A stretch of DNA of 64,000 nt, from positions 62,001 to 126,000 of the forward strand of contig JAJTWY010000003.1 in assembly GCA_021463165.1 (NCBI GenBank), in the 5' to 3' direction. How positions within the stretch are numbered: the stretch's first letter is position 1; each line of letters begins with the position of its first letter. This DNA is from Pyrinomonadaceae bacterium (lineage in GTDB: Bacteria > Acidobacteriota > Blastocatellia > Pyrinomonadales > Pyrinomonadaceae). A program made the position numbers and the translations under genes. Below the pieces are notes generated by a model. That model saw nothing but the letters and a program-made list of their open reading frames with translations. It made no database searches and had not been told where the DNA came from. This document shows, one piece after another, positions 50,379 to 61,663 of the stretch.

Positions 50379-51581
50379 ATGACTATAGCTGAACAAATTG
50401 AGTTCTTAAAAAAGGGCACGGTCGATGTTATCCGTGAGGATGACCTGCGTAAGAAGCTCGAATGCAGCGAGAAGACCGGGAAGCCTTTGCGCGTGAAACT
50501 CGGGCTTGATCCGACGGCTCCGGATATTCACGTCGGGCATACGGTCGTGATCCGCAAGCTCAAGGCGTTCCAGGACCTCGGTCATACGGTTATCTTTTTG
50601 ATCGGTGATTTTACCGGGATGATAGGTGACCCTTCGGGCAAGAATGTGACGCGGCCGCCGCTTTCGCGTGAGGAGATCAATGTCAATGCAGAGACCTATA
50701 AGCGTCAGATGTTCAAGCTGCTCGATCCCGAGAAGACCGAGCTCCGCTTCAACGGCGAATGGATGGACAAATTCGGCGCTGCGGATTTTATAAAGCTGTG
50801 CGCCAAGACCACGGTCAAGCAGATACTCGAACGCGACGATTTCACAAAGCGTCTCAACGAGGAAAAGCCGATCTCGCTTCACGAACTGCTTTACCCGCTG
50901 GTTCAGGGCTATGATTCGGTCGCGCTCGAAGCCGATGTCGAACTGGGAGGAACCGATCAGAAATTTAACTTGCTGATGGGCAGGAATCTGCAGCGTGAAT
51001 ACGGGCAAGAGCCGCAGGTGATAATCACAACGCCGCTGCTCGAAGGGCTCGACGGTGTGCAGAAGATGTCGAAGTCGCTAGGCAATTATATCGGCATCGA
51101 CGAGCCGCCGGGTGAGATGTTCGGTAAGGTGATGTCGATCTCGGACGATCTGATGTGGCGTTACTACGAGTTGCTGACCGATCTTAGTCCTACTGAAATT
51201 TCAGGCCTTAGGTCTGAGGTCGCTAACGGCGAGAATCCGCGTAACATCAAGGTAAAACTTGCCAAACTGATCATCGGGGACTTTCATTCGGTGGGCGAGG
51301 CCAATGCTGCCGAAGAGGAATTCATCAAGCGATTTGTGCAGAAAGAAGTGCCGGATGATGTCGAAGAGCGTCAGGTCGCTGATGGCAGCCACAACCTTGC
51401 ACAGCTTCTGGCCGATACCGGCCTTGCATCGTCAAAGGGCGAAGCCAGGCGACTAATAGAACAGGGCGGCGTAAAGGTGAACGGGGAAAAGGCGACCGCC
51501 GCGAACGCCGAGATCACGATCGGCAGCGGCGTCCTGCTGCAAGTAGGCAAGCGCAAATTCCTCCGATTAAAACCATTGTAA
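50379..51581 (+). CDS. tyrS: tyrosyl-tRNA synthetase
   Basis: 400 residues from the ATG at 50379 (a TTG nine bases earlier is rejected). Class I motifs: the HIGH equivalent in [13 protein letters not shown] and KMSKS in [14 protein letters not shown]. The tyrosine-binding '[27 protein letters not shown]' (parts) identifies TyrRS of the longer TyrZ-like branch. The C terminus is an S4 RNA-binding domain ([22 protein letters not shown]). It charges tRNA-Tyr with tyrosine using ATP. The structured leader upstream suggests regulated expression. The metallophosphoesterase gene follows 37 bases later. Confidence 0.96.
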   Translation: MTIAEQIEFLKKGTVDVIREDDLRKKLECSEKTGKPLRVKLGLDPTAPDIHVGHTVVIRKLKAFQDLGHTVIFLIGDFTGMIGDPSGKNVTRPPLSREEINVNAETYKRQMFKLLDPEKTELRFNGEWMDKFGAADFIKLCAKTTVKQILERDDFTKRLNEEKPISLHELLYPLVQGYDSVALEADVELGGTDQKFNLLMGRNLQREYGQEPQVIITTPLLEGLDGVQKMSKSLGNYIGIDEPPGEMFGKVMSISDDLMWRYYELLTDLSPTEISGLRSEVANGENPRNIKVKLAKLIIGDFHSVGEANAAEEEFIKRFVQKEVPDDVEERQVADGSHNLAQLLADTGLASSKGEARRLIEQGGVKVNGEKATAANAEITIGSGVLLQVGKRKFLRLKPL

Positions 51582-51618
51582 TCCTGGCTCTTAATGGATA
51601 TAATCCATCTCACTCCTC

Positions 51619-52479
51619 ATGGAAGATTCCGCCACACGACGCGTTAAGTTATCCGAGCGCATCAATGCCTTTGTCGCCTCGGAGGCGCCGATCCGTAAAC
51701 TGGCCGGTAACTGGTCCAAGAAGGCGAAGCTGGCGATGGAGGAGGCGAACAGCCTTTCGCTCGAACGTGTCGAGATCCCGCTGGAACGTCTGCCCGCTAA
51801 GCTTGACGGCTTCAAGATCATCCACCTTTCCGACATCCACCACAGCCCGTTTACTGGCCTCGGCCATATAGAGCGTGTCGTGAAGGTTGCCAATCGGCTG
51901 AAACCGGACGTCTTTCTGCTCACGGGCGATTATGTTTCGCATGAGCCAGAATATGCAGGGCCAGTCGCGGCCGTGCTGGGCAGGCTGAAGGCAAAATTCG
52001 GTACCTATGCGTGTCTCGGTAATCACGACCATTGGACAGATGCCGAGCTTGTCACGCACCTGTTTCGCGGCGAGGGCATCAATATGCTCGTGAACGAAGG
52101 CCTCAGGTTCACCGCCCACGGCAGTTCATTCTGGCTCGCCGGTGTTGACGACTATATGGTCGGGAAGACAGATGTTCGGGCTGCCCTGAAAGGCTCGTAC
52201 CCCGATGAAATGAAGCTCCTTCTTGCCCACAACCCGATCATTTTTCGAGAAGCGGTGCGAGCGGGCGTCGATTTGACCTTGAGCGGCCACACGCACGGCG
52301 GACAGATCAAGGTTCGCAGCGATGAGAAGCGCATTCTCCCGCAACGCAAGCTTAAGGCGGGCCTTCACGCCAGGAAAAACTCGCAGATCTATATCACCCG
52401 CGGCATCGGAACAGTGGTGGTGCCGATGCGGTATCATTGTCCGCCCGAGATCTCGCTGCTGGAGCTGCGGACAGCATAA
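51619..52479 (+). CDS. calcineurin-like metallophosphoesterase (YkuE type)
   Basis: 286 residues. The two-metal site of calcineurin-like phosphoesterases is complete: HLSDIHHSPF, LLTGDYV, LGNHDH, LLAHNP and SGHTHGGQIK. An amphipathic N-terminal part of about 50 residues lacks a signal peptide; YkuE-like enzymes are often membrane-linked and act on phospholipid or UDP-lipid phosphates. The gene's TAA overlaps the ATG of the CDP-alcohol phosphatidyltransferase gene (TAATG), so the two are coupled and probably act in phospholipid metabolism. Confidence 0.9.
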   Translation: MEDSATRRVKLSERINAFVASEAPIRKLAGNWSKKAKLAMEEANSLSLERVEIPLERLPAKLDGFKIIHLSDIHHSPFTGLGHIERVVKVANRLKPDVFLLTGDYVSHEPEYAGPVAAVLGRLKAKFGTYACLGNHDHWTDAELVTHLFRGEGINMLVNEGLRFTAHGSSFWLAGVDDYMVGKTDVRAALKGSYPDEMKLLLAHNPIIFREAVRAGVDLTLSGHTHGGQIKVRSDEKRILPQRKLKAGLHARKNSQIYITRGIGTVVVPMRYHCPPEISLLELRTA

Positions 52480-53084
52480 TGACCGAGCGCGTAGTATCCA
52501 CAAAAGTCCTTACCGTTGCCAATATCCTGACCTTCCTGCGAATCGGGCTGATACCGATTTTTGCGATCATGCTCGTGTACGACCGCCCGGGGGTCGCGCT
52601 TATCTTGTTTACGATAGCGGGCGTTTCGGACGGCATCGATGGCTTTATCGCTCGCCGTATGAAGCAGGAAAGCGAACTCGGCATCATCATCGACCCAATA
52701 GCCGACAAACTGCTGATGACGACTGCCTTCGTAATGCTTACGCTCGAAAGCGTGATCGGGGTTGATAAACCGCACCTTCCTGTTCCGTTTTGGGTCACGG
52801 CCTGCGTCATCGGCCGCGACATCGCGATCGTGACCATTGCCGGGGCGATCAACGTGATGACTGGATTTCGCGGGTTTCGGCCTTCGGGCCCGGGCAAGGC
52901 GAGCACGTTCGTTCAGGTCGCCGCCGTTATCCTCATCATGGTAGCCGTCGTCTTCCCGGTAAACAACGGCCTGTTCCTCCCAACTACCTACGCGGTTGTC
53001 GCTTTCTTTGCGGTGTTTTCAGGTATCCACTACATCTTCCAGGTCGCTCGCCTGATGCGCGAGGCCGAGAACGGCCAGCAGTAG
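52479..53084 (+). CDS. CDP-alcohol phosphatidyltransferase, PgsA-like
   Basis: 201 residues from the ATG at 52479, which overlaps the previous stop by one base. The catalytic motif of the family, DGxxDGxxAR(x8)GxxxDxxxD, is present as SDGIDGFIARRMKQESELG followed by IIIDPIADK. Five or six membrane segments follow. It transfers a phosphatidyl group from CDP-diacylglycerol to an alcohol such as glycerol-3-phosphate in the inner membrane. PgsA is the best fit by length and motif spacing, but the alcohol is not certain. Confidence 0.85.
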   Translation: MTERVVSTKVLTVANILTFLRIGLIPIFAIMLVYDRPGVALILFTIAGVSDGIDGFIARRMKQESELGIIIDPIADKLLMTTAFVMLTLESVIGVDKPHLPVPFWVTACVIGRDIAIVTIAGAINVMTGFRGFRPSGPGKASTFVQVAAVILIMVAVVFPVNNGLFLPTTYAVVAFFAVFSGIHYIFQVARLMREAENGQQ

Positions 53085-53187
53085 TCGCCGCAAAACTTCT
53101 CGTGCTATAGTCACCGCAAAAATTCGAAATTTGAACGCAAGTAGTAACCGCAAGGTTCGTTCATCATTCGGTTCAGGAGGAGGGATC

Positions 53188-54138
53188 ATGCTGCAATTCA
53201 AAGAAAGTATTTCTATCTATCGCCTGCTCGGGGCGGCGATCTTGACGATATCAATGGCCGCGATCGCGTCGGCTCAGGGGCTTGTCAATTACGAGACGGT
53301 TAAGGCCTTCAAGAAGGATGCGGCTCCGTACATAGAGGCAATTTCATGGATATCGACAATGTACGATGACATGGATAAGGACTATGCACCCGTGATGGAC
53401 GCGGGGACTATCAAAAAGAGCCTGGCAGATGTATCTGGATTTGCCGCCATTATCAAACAAAAATACGCTTCGGTAGAAGACCCGCCGTGGGCCCACAACT
53501 GGGAAGATAAGATCGGATCGTGGCGTAAATTGGTTGAAGGGCGTGAAGAGATCGCTAAGAAATATATTGCGAACCGCCTCGTCGCGGTGCTCAAGAAAAA
53601 GGCCGAGCAGATGGACAAAGATCGCATGAATCTGGCTTCGAGCCTCGGGTTTGCGCTCCCTGTCGGATTTGACGACCGCGAACTGCTCCATTCAACGGTA
53701 TCGAAGGAATTTACCCCGATCTTTGCTGCGGCAGGGCTGTCAATGCCCGATGCCTCGATCTTTGCGGCCTTTGATAAGTCGGTCGATGCGCTGGTCAGCG
53801 AGGCGCGTAAGCATGCAGCTGACTGGAAATGGGATGCCACAGCCCGTAATGCCACCGCCGAAGCAAAGGCTCGACAATGGATGAAGACATTCGATCCAAA
53901 GGCCGAGATCATCAAGATCGGAATGACAGATGCTGCCTGGAAGGTCAACCGGAACAGCCTTGGTATTCCAACTGGCCGGTATATGCGGGGAATGATCCTA
54001 TATCGAAAACCGGGCCTCGGGGAGTGCGTTGCTGCAAAGTTTTCCTTCGAGCAAAGTTACACCGGCGGCGGCGCATACAATGCTATGGCTAGCACGAGCG
54101 GGTTTACCTATCTAGTGAGAATGCAGTCATGTAAGTAG
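53188..54138 (+). CDS. exported protein of unknown function
   Basis: 316 residues from the ATG at 53188, which has a very strong ribosome binding site (AGGAGGAGGG); the GTG/TTG-started extension to 53131 is rejected. A signal peptide (ends SAIASAQ type, residues to about 29) is followed by a mostly helical, Lys/Ala/Asp-rich domain ('LVNYETVKAFKKDAAPYIEA...'). The C-terminal 80 residues are strand-rich and contain the only two Cys, GLGECVAAKF and MQSCK. I do not recognise it. An intrinsic terminator follows at 54165-54192. Confidence 0.75.
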   Translation: MLQFKESISIYRLLGAAILTISMAAIASAQGLVNYETVKAFKKDAAPYIEAISWISTMYDDMDKDYAPVMDAGTIKKSLADVSGFAAIIKQKYASVEDPPWAHNWEDKIGSWRKLVEGREEIAKKYIANRLVAVLKKKAEQMDKDRMNLASSLGFALPVGFDDRELLHSTVSKEFTPIFAAAGLSMPDASIFAAFDKSVDALVSEARKHAADWKWDATARNATAEAKARQWMKTFDPKAEIIKIGMTDAAWKVNRNSLGIPTGRYMRGMILYRKPGLGECVAAKFSFEQSYTGGGAYNAMASTSGFTYLVRMQSCK

Positions 54139-54164
54139 TCTTTTCGAGTTCAGATCTAGACGTG

Positions 54165-54192
54165 AAGGCCGGCGATTTGCAGCCGGCCTTTT
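54165..54192 (+). terminator. intrinsic terminator before dnaK
   Basis: aaggccggc (54165-54173) pairs perfectly with gccggcctt (54082+100 to 54190, i.e. 54182-54190) around an 8-base loop, and the strand continues ttcg, giving four T in total. It isolates the heat-shock operon from the gene upstream. Confidence 0.8.
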
Positions 54193-54218
54193 CGTTGGTC
54201 CAATATTGTTGAAATAAA

Positions 54219-54239
54219 CTTGACAATGATACACTCAAC
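54219..54239 (+). promoter_or_regulatory. HAIR-like HspR operator upstream of dnaK
   Basis: CTTGACA-N7-ACTCAAC (54219-54225, 54233-54239) matches the HAIR consensus CTTGAGT-N7-ACTCAAG in 11 of 14 defined positions with the correct spacing. It overlaps the -35 box and spacer of the dnaK promoter. HspR, the repressor that binds HAIR, is encoded as the third gene of this operon. Confidence 0.78.
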
Positions 54240-54248
54240 TATTATCAT
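54220..54248 (+). promoter_or_regulatory. sigma70-type promoter of dnaK-dnaJ-hspR
   Basis: TTGACA (54220-54225), 17 bases, TATCAT (54243-54248). The -35 is perfect and the -10 matches five of six positions. Transcription should begin near 54255, about 60 bases before the dnaK ATG. No CIRCE repeat is present. The HAIR-like site covers the -35. Confidence 0.75.
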
Positions 54249-54314
54249 CAACTCATGCTCAATGGTGCGCAGTAATACCGGGCAGAAGCAATAATAAGTT
54301 TTGGAGAATAATTT

Positions 54315-56258
<1,944 letters not shown>

Positions 56259-56284
56259 CTTACGCCTAGTAATGTAAGCTTTTC

Positions 56285-56318
56285 GGGACGAGCGGTAACT
56301 GAATTTGCCTCTCGTCCC
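56285..56318 (+). promoter_or_regulatory. hairpin between dnaK and dnaJ
   Basis: gggacgag (56285-56292) pairs perfectly with ctcgtccc (56311-56318) around an 18-base loop. There is no T run. It may protect the dnaK mRNA 3' end after processing, giving more DnaK than DnaJ. Confidence 0.4.
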
Positions 56319-56344
56319 TTATCGTGTAGACTTGTCGGAATCAG

Positions 56345-57499
56345 ATGGCGAAAAAGGATTATTATCAAATTCTGGGCGTCAAGAAGGACGCCAAGGCAGA
56401 TGACCTGAAGAAGGCCTATCGACGGCTCGCGCGTAAGTATCATCCTGATGTCAATCCCGGTGATAAGGCTGCTGAGGATAAGTTCAAGGATATTCAGGAA
56501 GCATACGACGTGCTTTCCGACGAAAAGAAGCGGAAGGTCTTCGATCGTTTCGGGTACTATGCCGACAATCTGGACGTAGATTCACCATTCGCGGGCCGAT
56601 CGGCTGCTGGGAACCCGACAGGCGGTTTTGATTTCTCAGGTTTTGATTTTTCGAGCGGTCAGACGACCGGGTCGAGTTTTCGCGATATTTTTTCCGATCT
56701 CTTCGGCGGAGGCGGCGCGCGGCAGGCCGAGCCTGAACCGCCGCGTCCGATGCCCAAGAGGGGCCGCGATATCGAGATCCCGCTCGCGCTGAGTTTCGAG
56801 GAGGCATTTACGGGCCTGACAACCAATATCACGGTAAACCGCAGTGAACAGTGTTCGCGATGCCAGGGTGCCGGTGACACAGGCGGGCCTGTCGTTCAGT
56901 GCCCGACCTGCAAGGGCACCGGGCAGGTGATGAAGACCGGCGGCAGATTGCAGTTTTCGCAGCCGTGTTCCGATTGCGAGGGAACGGGCCGCCGGCGACA
57001 ACCGTGTTCGTTATGCAATGGCAAGGGCGTTACGCCGAAAAGCGAGCAGGTGAAGATCAAGATTCCGGCAGGTGTTGATACCGGGTCGCGCGTCCGCGTG
57101 CCAAAAAAGGGGCACGGCGGACGGCTCGGGGCCGAGCCCGGCGATCTTTTCATACTTACAAATGTCGGCAAGCATCCATTCCTGACGCGCAAAGGCGACA
57201 ACGTATATGTTACGGTCCCGATCACGGTCTCTGAGGCGGCCCTTGGCACGAAGATCGAGGTGCCTACGGTCGAGGGCAAGGCGCAGCTTAAGATACCTGC
57301 CGGAACCGAGTCGGGACAGAAATTCAGGCTTCGCGAGCGAGGGTTTCCGAGTTTACGGAATCCGACACTTCGCGGCGACCAATTCATTGAGGTGAAGATC
57401 ACGCTGCCGCGAGTCCTTTCGGAGGAAACGAAAACCGTTCTACGCGAATTTGAGCGTTTGAATCCTGAGAACCCAAGAAAAGTCATGGGTCTTGAATAA
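56345..57499 (+). CDS. dnaJ: Hsp40 co-chaperone DnaJ
   Basis: 384 residues. The J domain is at 1-70 with the HPD motif in '[10 protein letters not shown]'. A Gly/Phe/Ser-rich linker follows to about 130. Four CxxCxGxG zinc-binding repeats ([32 protein letters not shown]) lie at about 167-225. Two C-terminal substrate-binding beta domains finish the protein. It stimulates DnaK ATPase and hands over unfolded proteins. The reading frame ends 35 bases before the hspR start used here. Confidence 0.96.
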   Translation: MAKKDYYQILGVKKDAKADDLKKAYRRLARKYHPDVNPGDKAAEDKFKDIQEAYDVLSDEKKRKVFDRFGYYADNLDVDSPFAGRSAAGNPTGGFDFSGFDFSSGQTTGSSFRDIFSDLFGGGGARQAEPEPPRPMPKRGRDIEIPLALSFEEAFTGLTTNITVNRSEQCSRCQGAGDTGGPVVQCPTCKGTGQVMKTGGRLQFSQPCSDCEGTGRRRQPCSLCNGKGVTPKSEQVKIKIPAGVDTGSRVRVPKKGHGGRLGAEPGDLFILTNVGKHPFLTRKGDNVYVTVPITVSEAALGTKIEVPTVEGKAQLKIPAGTESGQKFRLRERGFPSLRNPTLRGDQFIEVKITLPRVLSEETKTVLREFERLNPENPRKVMGLE

Positions 57500-57504
57500 C
57501 TGCA

Positions 57505-57528
57505 GAGCGGACAGGAGTGTCCGCGCTC
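57505..57528 (+). repeat. hairpin with GGAG loop between dnaJ and hspR
   Basis: gcggaca (57507-57513) pairs perfectly with tgtccgc (57518-57524) around GGAG. The loop sits 16 bases before the hspR ATG, too far for a normal Shine-Dalgarno. The sequence looks like a short palindromic genome repeat of the REP type; copies elsewhere were not seen in this window. Confidence 0.4.
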
Positions 57529-57533
57529 CGTTT

Positions 57534-57932
57534 ATGAAAAAGCGAGTTAAAACCTATACGATCAGTGCAGTTGCCGAGCTCTACGATGTTCATCCGCAGA
57601 CGCTGCGATTGTACGAGCGTGAAGGGCTGCTCAAGCCGTCGCGATCGATAGGAAATACACGGCTTTACGAGGATGCCGACCTCGAGCGGCTCGAGGTCAT
57701 CCTCTCGCTTACCCGCGAACTCGGGGTCAATCTCGCCGGCGTTGAGATCATCCTCAATATGCGCGAAAAGATGGATCAGATGCAGCGAGAGTTCGAGCGT
57801 TTCTTCGAATATCTCAAGGTCCACGCGAGCGAATTTTCGAAACACAGCGAGGCATTTTCTTCCGGCGAGGCGCTCATCCCGATCTCGCGGTTTCGCTCCG
57901 TGAGGGTCCGCACGGAACACCGAGAACAATGA
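57534..57932 (+). CDS. hspR: MerR-type heat-shock repressor HspR
   Basis: 132 residues from the ATG at 57534 (an upstream TTG at 57492 overlaps dnaJ and is rejected). The MerR HTH is 'YTISAVAELYDVHPQTLRLYEREGLLKPSRS' (parts), followed by the HspR-typical 'RLYEDADLERLEVILSLTRELGVNLAGVEIIL' (parts) and a C-terminal coiled coil. HspR binds the HAIR inverted repeat and represses dnaK operons, with DnaK acting as co-repressor in Streptomyces. Here the HAIR-like site at 54219-54239 closes the feedback loop. Confidence 0.9.
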   Translation: MKKRVKTYTISAVAELYDVHPQTLRLYEREGLLKPSRSIGNTRLYEDADLERLEVILSLTRELGVNLAGVEIILNMREKMDQMQREFERFFEYLKVHASEFSKHSEAFSSGEALIPISRFRSVRVRTEHREQ

Positions 57933-58061
57933 TTCATCGGGCATTTCGCCCATTTCACTGCCTTTCCGCTTTCTTAAGCACAAAGCCTATCGCGTTGATT
58001 TCAGGCTGATTTTGGGATAGGATTCTTGGATTCGGAGATACCGTAATTGTAGGAGTATTTG

Positions 58062-61000
58062 ATGTTTTCAAGAATTTCAGCGCGCGGCTTTTTTCTCATC
58101 CTCGCCCTTCTCAGTTCTTCATATTTGGCCATCGGACAAGACCTTGACGACGTTACAATTTCCGGTCAGGTCGTTGACGCGAATGGCCAGGCCATTGTCG
58201 GCGCGACCGTTACCGCGACGATGACCGAAACACGGGAATTTCGTACCGTGATAACGGATAGCGAAGGCCGCTATCGGTTCGTAAAACTTAGGCCTGGAAC
58301 ATATAAGGTAAAGGCCGCGGCGAATGGGTTCGGCCCGCAAGAAACGCCGGAGATAGCAACCGTTTCGGCACAGAACCTTGTCAAGGACTTCAAGCTGAAC
58401 CCGGCCGGTGTCACGGCTGAACAAACGATAACCGTGACCGAGGATGACAGCCCGGTCGTCGATACGACGCGTACGATCGTCGGCGGAACCATCTCCGAAC
58501 GCGAGATCGAGGAAATCCCGAACAATACCCGCAACCCGCTCGACCTGGTGCTGACGCTCGGAGGCACGTCGGAAGAACAGCTCTCGACCAGCGGACTTGC
58601 AGAGGACCGCAATCAGAATCCGGCCACGGCCCCGCTCGAGCAGGGCAATTTCTCGCTGTCAGGCGGCGTTGCCTACTCGAATAACCTGACCATCGACGGT
58701 CTCGATAATAACGACGACCGATCGTCGCGCGACCGATTCCAGCCATCGCTCGAATCGATCGCCGAGGTACAGGTGATCTCGAACCAGTTCTCCGCCGAAT
58801 ATGGCAGGGCATCGGGCGGCCGTATTAATCTGCGAACTCGTGCCGGAACCAATAAGTACCGCGGACGGTTCTTTATGTTCTTTCGCGATGACAATCTGAA
58901 CGCGAACAGCTGGTACAACAACAGCCGTGGTTTCGCTCGTCAGCCGCTGACCGAATATAACCCCGGCTTCACGTTCAGCGGGCCGGTCCGGCTGCCTTTC
59001 TACAACGGCTCGAATAAGACATTCTTCGCCACGGCCTACGAGTATACGAACCTCAAGGACACGACGTTCATCGACACGTTCATGCCCGCAACAGGCAATC
59101 CTCGCTTCACGCTACCGCAGGGTAACGTGAACTGCCCGACCGGTATAACCTGCACCGATACGACGACAAACCCCGCGGGTGCGATCGTTCCATACCAGGA
59201 AACGGTGCCGACGCCGAATAAGAATCATATCTTTACAGCCAGGGTGGATCACAACTTCTCGCAGAACAACAATTTCACATTCGGCTTCCAGTTCGGACGG
59301 AGAGCAAATCAGCGAACCACCGGAGCCTCAACGACCAGGCTCGACGATGCACTGCAGGTAAGGAACGCAGCGACCGAAGCCTATAACTTCACTGACAATC
59401 ACGTTTTCAATTCGAACCTCGTCAATCAGATCCGCGGCCAGTATTCGATCTACAAGCCGAGTTTCGAGACGAGCAACGCCTTCGGGCCGGTCGTCCTGAT
59501 CGGGTACCGCAACCCGATCACGTCGTCAAACCAAACGCTGATCGCCGGCAACTCGACAGCTGCAATAAGTGGAGATTCGACAGGCTTTCCGCAGAACCGG
59601 CGTGAGACGCGATATCAGATAATGGACTCGCTGACCGCGATTGACGGTAACCACACTCTCAAGTTGGGATTTGATGTGCAGAGGGTCCGTTCGAAGGCGA
59701 TCGGGCTGGGTGACGCGACCGGAACATTCAATTTTACAGGCGTTACGAATTTTGCCGCGAACATCCTTTCCCGTTACCGGCAGAATTTCGGTACAAGTTC
59801 CGATGTGGAGAATACATATTGGGGAGCGTTCTACAACGACGAATTCAAAATACGGCCAAATCTGACGCTGAGTTACGGCGTCAGATACGAACGTGAGACC
59901 GCGGTTTCCGATGATAACAACCTCGGGCCTCGAGTCGGGCTTGCCTGGGATCCATTTAAGAAAGGCAAGGGCGTTATTCGGGCCGGAGCGGGCATCTTCT
60001 ACAACCGCGTACTGCTTAGGACGGTCGCGGATTCTATCCAAAATACGGGCGGCAACCTGGTGTCTTTCGACACCAACCTGATCGGCACCTCGGCGGCCGA
60101 CCCGCGACGGGTCGCGGTACTTGCGGCCATTAGCAGCCGCTTCCCGGACGCCTTTGGCTCCGTTGAAGACATCCGCACGCTGCTCAATAGCGTCTGTCCG
60201 ACTGTCGTCTCGCCGCCCGCTCCGTGCACGTCGAGCGTCGGATTTTTTGACCGCATAACCAGCACCGCAAACCCGCTTCGCACAGTCGAGCCGAACCTCG
60301 TCATTCCCGAGAGCTACCAGTTCAATGTAGGATTCGAACGCGAAGTGATAAAGAGTTGGGTCTTCGAGGCGAACTACACCTGGAACAAGACGGTCCATCT
60401 CTGGCGGGATACCAACGGAAATGCTCCGCGGCTTCCCGCGGGATTTACCGACTGGACCTCGTGGCTCATTGCGAATCCTTTCGATCTGTCACCGACGCGC
60501 CGTTACACGTTTTACCTGGGTTCGACGACGGATACGAGCGGCCTATCGGCGAACGCGCCAAATACGACGACGACGTGCGGCACCACGACGGCCAATTGCT
60601 ATGTGAATCTCAATACCACCAGCACATCGACGACCTCTCCGCTTGTCGCTGTGACGGGAACCAACAACAACGCTACCGGAGGTCCGATCGGCATCGCCCT
60701 GGCTGCGATAGCGAGGTTCCGGCCTAACCCGAATGTCGAGGAAACATCCGTTATCGGCTCGATGGGCAATTCGTTCTACCAAGGGCTGATACTCGAACTT
60801 CGTAGCCGATATCGACAACTCGGCAAGGGATTCGGCTCGTCGTTCCGCATCGCCTATACACTTTCGAGCACCAAGGACGACGGCCTGAACAACACGTCCA
60901 ATGCCGAGGTCAATGGTGATTTCGGCCGCGAATGGGCCAGAAATCTACAGGATCGCCGTCACCGCTTGGCGGTCTCGGGCACGATCGACACGCCGCGTTG

Positions 61001-61490
61001 GTTTGGCCGACTTCGCTTCTCGCCGCTTTTCCGCTATGGCAGTTCGGCGCCGTTCAATCTTGGCAACGGGGGCTCTGACCGCAATCTCGATGACCTCAGC
61101 ACAGATCGTCTGAACTACTCGGGAAGTCCGGGTGAGATCAGGTGGCGCGAGCCGGGGTCGCCGGTACCGACGGCTCTTATTTCGAAATTCTCGCTGCAGC
61201 CGATCGGTGCGAAGAGCGGAAACCTGCCGCGTAACTCGGGAACTGGCCCGAGCTTTTTCACCTTCGACCTGAGCGTTACCCGCGAGTGGAAGATAGGCGA
61301 ACGCCTCCGCATTCGTCCCACGGTACAGTTCGACAACATTCTGAACGCTGCGGTGTTCAGCTATGGCTCGGCATTTATCGATTTCAATGGGCTTACGCTG
61401 TCGAACCCGACCTCGCAGGCGAATTTTCTCGTCCCGACGCGAACGTATCGACAACGGCAGATCAGGACGGGCCTTCGCATTGACTTCTAG
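58062..61490 (+). CDS. Oar-like TonB-dependent outer-membrane receptor 2
   Basis: 1142 residues from the ATG at 58062 (AGGAG six bases upstream; the preceding TTG is rejected). A signal peptide (ends LAIGQ) is followed by a carboxypeptidase-regulatory-like domain (VTISGQVVDANGQAIVGATV) and a linker. The plug has 'ISEREIEEIPNNTRNPLDLVLTLGG' and 'QPSLESIAEVQVISNQFSAEYGRASGG' (parts), the Oar plug pattern. A long barrel ends in an aromatic terminus (IRTGLRIDF). Asn/Thr-rich surface loops near 830-870 look variable. It is a paralogue of the 6554-9946 protein. Substrate unknown. Confidence 0.92.
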   Translation: MFSRISARGFFLILALLSSSYLAIGQDLDDVTISGQVVDANGQAIVGATVTATMTETREFRTVITDSEGRYRFVKLRPGTYKVKAAANGFGPQETPEIATVSAQNLVKDFKLNPAGVTAEQTITVTEDDSPVVDTTRTIVGGTISEREIEEIPNNTRNPLDLVLTLGGTSEEQLSTSGLAEDRNQNPATAPLEQGNFSLSGGVAYSNNLTIDGLDNNDDRSSRDRFQPSLESIAEVQVISNQFSAEYGRASGGRINLRTRAGTNKYRGRFFMFFRDDNLNANSWYNNSRGFARQPLTEYNPGFTFSGPVRLPFYNGSNKTFFATAYEYTNLKDTTFIDTFMPATGNPRFTLPQGNVNCPTGITCTDTTTNPAGAIVPYQETVPTPNKNHIFTARVDHNFSQNNNFTFGFQFGRRANQRTTGASTTRLDDALQVRNAATEAYNFTDNHVFNSNLVNQIRGQYSIYKPSFETSNAFGPVVLIGYRNPITSSNQTLIAGNSTAAISGDSTGFPQNRRETRYQIMDSLTAIDGNHTLKLGFDVQRVRSKAIGLGDATGTFNFTGVTNFAANILSRYRQNFGTSSDVENTYWGAFYNDEFKIRPNLTLSYGVRYERETAVSDDNNLGPRVGLAWDPFKKGKGVIRAGAGIFYNRVLLRTVADSIQNTGGNLVSFDTNLIGTSAADPRRVAVLAAISSRFPDAFGSVEDIRTLLNSVCPTVVSPPAPCTSSVGFFDRITSTANPLRTVEPNLVIPESYQFNVGFEREVIKSWVFEANYTWNKTVHLWRDTNGNAPRLPAGFTDWTSWLIANPFDLSPTRRYTFYLGSTTDTSGLSANAPNTTTTCGTTTANCYVNLNTTSTSTTSPLVAVTGTNNNATGGPIGIALAAIARFRPNPNVEETSVIGSMGNSFYQGLILELRSRYRQLGKGFGSSFRIAYTLSSTKDDGLNNTSNAEVNGDFGREWARNLQDRRHRLAVSGTIDTPRWFGRLRFSPLFRYGSSAPFNLGNGGSDRNLDDLSTDRLNYSGSPGEIRWREPGSPVPTALISKFSLQPIGAKSGNLPRNSGTGPSFFTFDLSVTREWKIGERLRIRPTVQFDNILNAAVFSYGSAFIDFNGLTLSNPTSQANFLVPTRTYRQRQIRTGLRIDF

Positions 61491-61518
61491 CGGCGGAAGA
61501 AAGTTCGCCTCTCGTTCC

Positions 61519-61550
61519 TTGAGGTTCGAAGCCTGGGCTTCGAACCTCAA
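61519..61550 (+). repeat. 14-bp perfect hairpin after the receptor gene
   Basis: ttgaggttcgaagc (61519-61532) pairs perfectly with gcttcgaacctcaa (61537-61550) around a 4-base loop, 28 bases after the receptor stop. No T run follows, so it is a stabilising stem, a rho-assisted terminator or a genome repeat. Confidence 0.55.
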
Positions 61551-61663
61551 ATCGTTGATCCCGACATAGCGTTCGAAAAATATCCCTATAAAAAACTTGG
61601 TGACGCGCCAAAATTGCGTATGGTATCCTGTCTGTTGAACAACTTTGTTCACACCTCAAAGAT

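Noticed and set aside
54200..54314. CIRCE element (HrcA operator) before dnaK
   Set aside because: No TTAGCACTC-N9-GAGTGCTAA repeat is found; the inverted repeat present has HAIR spacing and sequence.
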